The translations under genes and the position numbers were made by a program. The notes beneath the pieces are model-generated. The model was not told where the DNA came from, ran no database searches, and was given only the letters and a program-made list of their open reading frames with translations. A DNA stretch of 6,929 nt from contig CAMIWP010000056.1 of assembly GCA_946402475.1 (NCBI GenBank), positions 1 to 6,929 of the forward strand. Reading direction: 5' to 3'. Source of the stretch: an uncultured Selenomonadaceae bacterium (GTDB lineage Bacteria > Bacillota_C > Negativicutes > Selenomonadales > Selenomonadaceae). Shown here piece by piece: positions 3,721-6,929 of the stretch. Position 1 is the stretch's first letter, and every line of letters begins with the position of its first letter.

Positions 3721-5091
3721 TCAATTCCGCAAAGACTCCCATGCCTCCAGAACCCGGAGATCCGCCCGGAGGCGTTCCGGCCAAAGGTCCGTCCGGAGGT
3801 AGGGACGGACCTCGGCAAGGGGAGCGCAAAGAAGAAGGGCCAGTGCGCCGAACTGACGTTGCACAGGGGTCTTTCCCTCCATCCATTCGACGGTCTTCTC
3901 CTGGAAGCGGGCCAGCCATTTCTCCATGCCCGGGAAGTCCAAGGGCCTTCCCACCAACTGCCAGTATTCCCTGTACCATGCCTGCTGCGGGAACACGTCC
4001 AGCGGCGCATCCACCACGCTCAAAATCCCCTCCATCATCCGCTTCTTTCGCTGAAGCACCTTGAGGGAGGGCAGGACATCCTCGTACAAGGCAATCTGCG
4101 CATCGCGCTGCTGCAAGAGATAGGACAACTTGCGGATTCGCTCCATGTCGCTGTTGTCCCGATAGAGCTCGGCAATCGTGGAGAGATACAGGGAGGCCGC
4201 TCCCCCGCCGAAATGTTTCTTCAACTCCCGCGCCAGCCATTCGCCGTAACGTTCCTCTCCCATTTGCTTTGCCGTGGTCCTGAGCCGCTGAAGAGCCAGC
4301 CGGAGGAAGAACTTCCTCGCCCGCATGGCATCCGCCCCGGTCATGCCGATTTCCTTCCCGGCGGCGGACAGGAACTCCTCCACAAGGGGGAGGATGGTGC
4401 AGAAGGCCTCCGCATAATCGCAGTTCCCGCCAACGGCGCTCTTGGAAAGGCTGCCCTCCCGATCGTAGTAATCGTAGAGCATATCCCCCACCGTAACGGC
4501 CCTTCGGCAGTACATCAGCACCCGGAAGTTGAAGAACACATCCTCGTAGCCTCCCTTGGCAAAGCGGATGCCGTGTTCCCTCACGATGGAAGCACGCATG
4601 AGCGAGCCACAAGTGGCCAGGTTGAACATGCGCTTCTCAATGTAATCCAGGATTTCCCTCCATCCCCTGCAGGAGAGCTCATTGTCCGTGTAAGAGGCGG
4701 ATGTGCCGTTTTGGAACACCTTTCGGGTGCCGCAGGCGGCGTAGTCGTTCCCCGCCTCCGCCAGACGGAAGAGGGTGGCAAGGTACTCGGGAGCGATGGC
4801 GTCGTCGCTGTCCACGAAGCCGAGATACTTCCCCCGGGCAACCTCTATGCCCCGGTTCCTCGACGCGCCGGGGCCCTCGTTCCTCTCGTTCCGCAGCAGG
4901 ACACAGGGGGGAGCGTCCTGCGGCCAGAAGTCCCGGATGTGCTCCAAGCTGCCATCGTCGGAGCAATCGTCCACCACGATGACCTCGAACGCCCGGAAAG
5001 TCTGCCGGGCAATGCTCCCGAAGCATCGTTGGACATACTCCCTCCCGTTGTACACGGGAACAATCAGGGAAACCTTCGGCGAATTTTCCAT
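3721..5091 (-). CDS. GT2-family glycosyltransferase with extra C-terminal domain
   Basis: Protein of 456 residues with an N-terminal GT-A glycosyltransferase domain of family 2 (about 6-215), predicted to transfer a sugar from a nucleotide donor to a surface polymer or protein. VSLIVPVYNGREYVQRC (7-23) opens the fold, VIVVDDCSDDGS (37-48) holds the nucleotide-binding aspartates, NEGPGASRNRGIEVARG (71-87) is the family loop, and FVDSDD (92-97) is the metal-binding DxD. GYEDVFFNFR (181-190) supplies the ED pair of the acceptor region. Residues about 225-456 are helical, with a coiled-coil-like segment (about 318-352) and no recognised domain. The ATG at 5091 is preceded by GGAGGAAAGG, and the upstream gene ends 19 bases before it, so the two are co-transcribed. 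No membrane helices are seen, so the enzyme is probably cytoplasmic. Sugar and acceptor cannot be deduced; polysaccharide or flagellin glycosylation loci commonly hold such genes. Confidence 0.9.
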   Translation of the reverse strand: MENSPKVSLIVPVYNGREYVQRCFGSIARQTFRAFEVIVVDDCSDDGSLEHIRDFWPQDAPPCVLLRNERNEGPGASRNRGIEVARGKYLGFVDSDDAIAPEYLATLFRLAEAGNDYAACGTRKVFQNGTSASYTDNELSCRGWREILDYIEKRMFNLATCGSLMRASIVREHGIRFAKGGYEDVFFNFRVLMYCRRAVTVGDMLYDYYDREGSLSKSAVGGNCDYAEAFCTILPLVEEFLSAAGKEIGMTGADAMRARKFFLRLALQRLRTTAKQMGEERYGEWLARELKKHFGGGAASLYLSTIAELYRDNSDMERIRKLSYLLQQRDAQIALYEDVLPSLKVLQRKKRMMEGILSVVDAPLDVFPQQAWYREYWQLVGRPLDFPGMEKWLARFQEKTVEWMEGKTPVQRQFGALALLLCAPLAEVRPYLRTDLWPERLRADLRVLEAWESLRN

Positions 5092-5110
5092 ATCGGCCTT
5101 TCCTCCATCC

Positions 5111-6929
5111 TCATTTCTTTTCCCGGGGCAACGCCTCGGCGAATCTCTCCAGTCGCTTCCCAAGCTCCCGGTCCAGCTCCTCCCGCCGGTCCAGCATCTC
5201 CCGATACCAGGCCAGCCGCTCCTCGTAGTGCCGGGAGAGCATCCGCTCCCTCCGCACGTAGTCATAGGCCGCGTCCGCCATTCTGCGCCGCAGCTCCCCA
5301 TCCTTGACGAGAAGGGCGAGCTTTTGGCGGAACTCCCGCCCGTCCCGGAAGAGGAAGCCCGTCTCCCCGTCCCGCACCGTTTCGCCGTAGACCACGGGAG
5401 AAGCGAGGACCGCCGCACCGCAGGCCGCGCTCTCCAGGAAGTTCAGATCGCTCTTCATGCGGTGGAAGGGAGTATCCCGCAGGGGCAACAGGACGATGTC
5501 CGCCTCGGTCAAGGCCTTCCGGTAGACGGGATAAGGAACGAATCTCCCGCCGCAGTAGGCATCCCTGCCGATGAATTCCTTGCGCTTCGTTTCCAGCCCC
5601 CGGAAGAACGCCCCGTCCGACAGCACGGTAAATCGGATGGCATCTCCGTATTCTCCCATCAGCTCGTTGAGGATGGGGAGGATCTCCCTTCCCTCCGCCT
5701 CCCGGTCCCATGCGCCGAAGAAGATGTTCACCCCGGGCGCTCCGTCACGCTTTCGCCGGGGCGGCAGCTCCCCCAATTCGTTGCGAAAGACCTTCACGTG
5801 AGGATTGTACTCCCGCAGGACCTCCGCCAGGGCCGGGGTCGATGTCTGGATCCCATGGGCGCCCACGAGATCCAAAAATGCGGAGCGCTCATAGCCCTCC
5901 TTCCGGAGGAAGGGATGCTCGTCCGTCTCATAGATGCAGAGATACCCCTCCCGACGAATGGCGGCGATCTGCCCCAAGGCATGTTCCTCGCTGCCAGATT
6001 GGAGCTTCTGGAGCAGGAGCACCTTCTCCCGATCGTCCGACGCCAGCTCTCCCCGGCTCATGCGGCAGGTGACCCCGGGGATCGTCCCCAGGAACTGCAG
6101 GGGCTCCTCCACCCGGACGCGGCCCGAACGCAGGGGATCTCCCTCCATGGCCTGGATGAGGATCTCCCGCTCCGGCTTTTTCCGGGCAGCCCTCACCGCG
6201 TAGCGGACCGCCCAGGGATCCCTCTCCCCGGAGAGTCTCGTTTTCGTGGACTTGCACCATCGGGAGAAGGCTTCCAGCAGGGCCTTGGTTTCCTCCCGCT
6301 CCCTTTCCTTCCCGTCCCCCTCCGAGAAAACGGGCTCCACCGAAAGGATCTCAAGATCCGCCCCGCCGATCAACCGGCGGAGCCCCTCCATGGAAAGCCC
6401 GCTCCTTCGCCGATGGTCCGCTGTTCCCGCCAGCGTCTCCATCCCATCGGGGAAATACCCCATGTTCTCCAGTAGAAAGATCGCCTGTCCCCCGGGGGAG
6501 AGATGCTCCAGATTGCGCCGCAGGCACTTCGTCGTCATGTCCCGAAGGGCGCGGTCGGGGTAGATGATGCAGTCCACATCCGCAAGGCCCCGGGCCGAAA
6601 AGTCCAGGGTCCCGGGAGAGGCGGGAATCGCCTCGGAACAGCCCGCCTCCGCATCCGCCCCCGCGTAGCGGCAGTCGGGCCGGATCCGGCGAAAGGCGGC
6701 CCCCGTTTCCCCGTTGCCGCAGGCGAACTCCAGCACGGAACGGCTCTTCGGCGGAATCCATCGGCTGTGCCCCTTCTTTTCTTCCCCCAGCTCCGCCTCC
6801 CAAGCGAGAAGCGCATAGCGGGCGGCCTCCTCCCCGTGTCCTCCGTGGAGGCCCACAAGGCTCAGGACATGATAGAAGGCCTCGCGTTTCAGGGCGAGGT
6901 GATCCTCCTGCATGGCGAAGTTCTCCCGG
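5111..6929 (-). CDS. Methyltransferase-glycosyltransferase fusion, 5' end possibly beyond window
   Basis: Large two-domain protein; numbering is from the ATG at 6913 (600 residues to the TGA at 5113-5111). An N-terminal helical piece, including EEAARYALLAWEAEL (28-42), leads into a class I SAM-methyltransferase-like domain (about 55-200). Motif I is VLEFACGNGETG (60-71), with LEHLSPGGQAIFLLEN (135-150) as a later strand. After a charged linker comes a GT-B glycosyltransferase (about 245-560): YETDEHPF (328-335), TSTPALAEVLREYNPHVKVF (358-377), FFGAWDR (398-404), then the donor-binding half ADIVLLPLRDTPF (471-483), ESAACGAAVLASP (494-506) and GETGFLF (516-522). This resembles GT4-type enzymes. 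The C-terminus is charged and helical (560-600). The frame stays open to the edge as R-E-N-F-A with G/C-ending codons like the rest, so the true start may lie upstream. GGGAG 9 bases before the ATG leaves 6913 possible. It likely acts with the adjacent GT2 enzyme. Confidence 0.87.
   Translation of the reverse strand, partial: RENFAMQEDHLALKREAFYHVLSLVGLHGGHGEEAARYALLAWEAELGEEKKGHSRWIPPKSRSVLEFACGNGETGAAFRRIRPDCRYAGADAEAGCSEAIPASPGTLDFSARGLADVDCIIYPDRALRDMTTKCLRRNLEHLSPGGQAIFLLENMGYFPDGMETLAGTADHRRRSGLSMEGLRRLIGGADLEILSVEPVFSEGDGKEREREETKALLEAFSRWCKSTKTRLSGERDPWAVRYAVRAARKKPEREILIQAMEGDPLRSGRVRVEEPLQFLGTIPGVTCRMSRGELASDDREKVLLLQKLQSGSEEHALGQIAAIRREGYLCIYETDEHPFLRKEGYERSAFLDLVGAHGIQTSTPALAEVLREYNPHVKVFRNELGELPPRRKRDGAPGVNIFFGAWDREAEGREILPILNELMGEYGDAIRFTVLSDGAFFRGLETKRKEFIGRDAYCGGRFVPYPVYRKALTEADIVLLPLRDTPFHRMKSDLNFLESAACGAAVLASPVVYGETVRDGETGFLFRDGREFRQKLALLVKDGELRRRMADAAYDYVRRERMLSRHYEERLAWYREMLDRREELDRELGKRLERFAEALPREKK

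Noticed and set aside
3583..5307. Long plus-strand open frame of 574 codons opposite the GT2 gene
   Set aside because: It is antisense to a protein with clear GT2 motifs. Its translation is rich in P, H, R and Q without any domain, as expected from the complement of GC-rich codons. It has no convincing ribosome site.
4775..6475. Long plus-strand open frame of 566 codons opposite the methyltransferase-glycosyltransferase gene
   Set aside because: Same kind of antisense artefact: no recognisable domain, no ribosome site, and it spans the boundary of two well-supported minus-strand genes.
1..6929. CRISPR array, tRNA, rRNA or insertion sequence
   Set aside because: No spaced repeat array, cloverleaf, rRNA-like stretch, transposase-like protein or paired terminal inverted repeats was found on either strand.

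Overview
The window is a stretch of bacterial chromosome in which all six supported genes lie on the minus strand, so it reads from right (6929) to left (1). Most of it is GC-rich (one sampled 60-base line near 6600 is about 73% G+C), with strong AGGAGG-type ribosome sites, intrinsic terminators and a compact layout. The sporadic flavoprotein, small sigma factor, amidase and ComK-resembling protein suggest a Firmicutes-type anaerobe, possibly a GC-rich Negativicutes/Selenomonad-like lineage. That placement is an inference from gene style only; there is no rRNA or marker gene here.

Right part (about 3721-6929): two glycosyltransferase genes 19 bases apart, very likely one operon that continues beyond the right edge. 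The upstream one is a two-domain protein with a SAM-methyltransferase-like N-terminal half and a GT-B (GT4-like) glycosyltransferase C-terminal half. The downstream one is a GT2 (GT-A) enzyme with an extra C-terminal helical region. They look like part of a surface-glycan, capsule or flagellin-glycosylation locus.

Middle part (about 2652-3720): a 185-residue gene of unassigned family with its own promoter. The promoter is overlaid by a 15-base direct repeat and preceded by a short inverted repeat. The protein's motif order resembles the competence regulator ComK; this is the most interesting lead in the window. A textbook intrinsic terminator (2864-2894) ends that unit. It is followed by a roughly 210-base leader full of inverted repeats, including two overlapping, mutually exclusive hairpins next to the next gene's start.

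Left-middle part (1401-2651): a two-gene unit with a 4-base ATGA overlap, encoding a small sigma-70-family factor (194 aa) and a signal-less zinc N-acetylmuramoyl-L-alanine amidase (184 aa), closed by a second intrinsic terminator. A regulator, a sigma factor and a cytoplasmically made wall hydrolase side by side recall competence/fratricide or lysis modules, but no functional link is proven by the sequence.

Left part (1-1325): a flavodoxin-fold NAD(P)H/FMN oxidoreductase with an iron-sulfur-flavoprotein-type cysteine motif, then an AT-rich, edge-truncated glycosyltransferase of the GT92 / DUF23-like type. The base composition of that last gene (one sampled line is 33% G+C) sets it apart from the rest and suggests horizontal acquisition.
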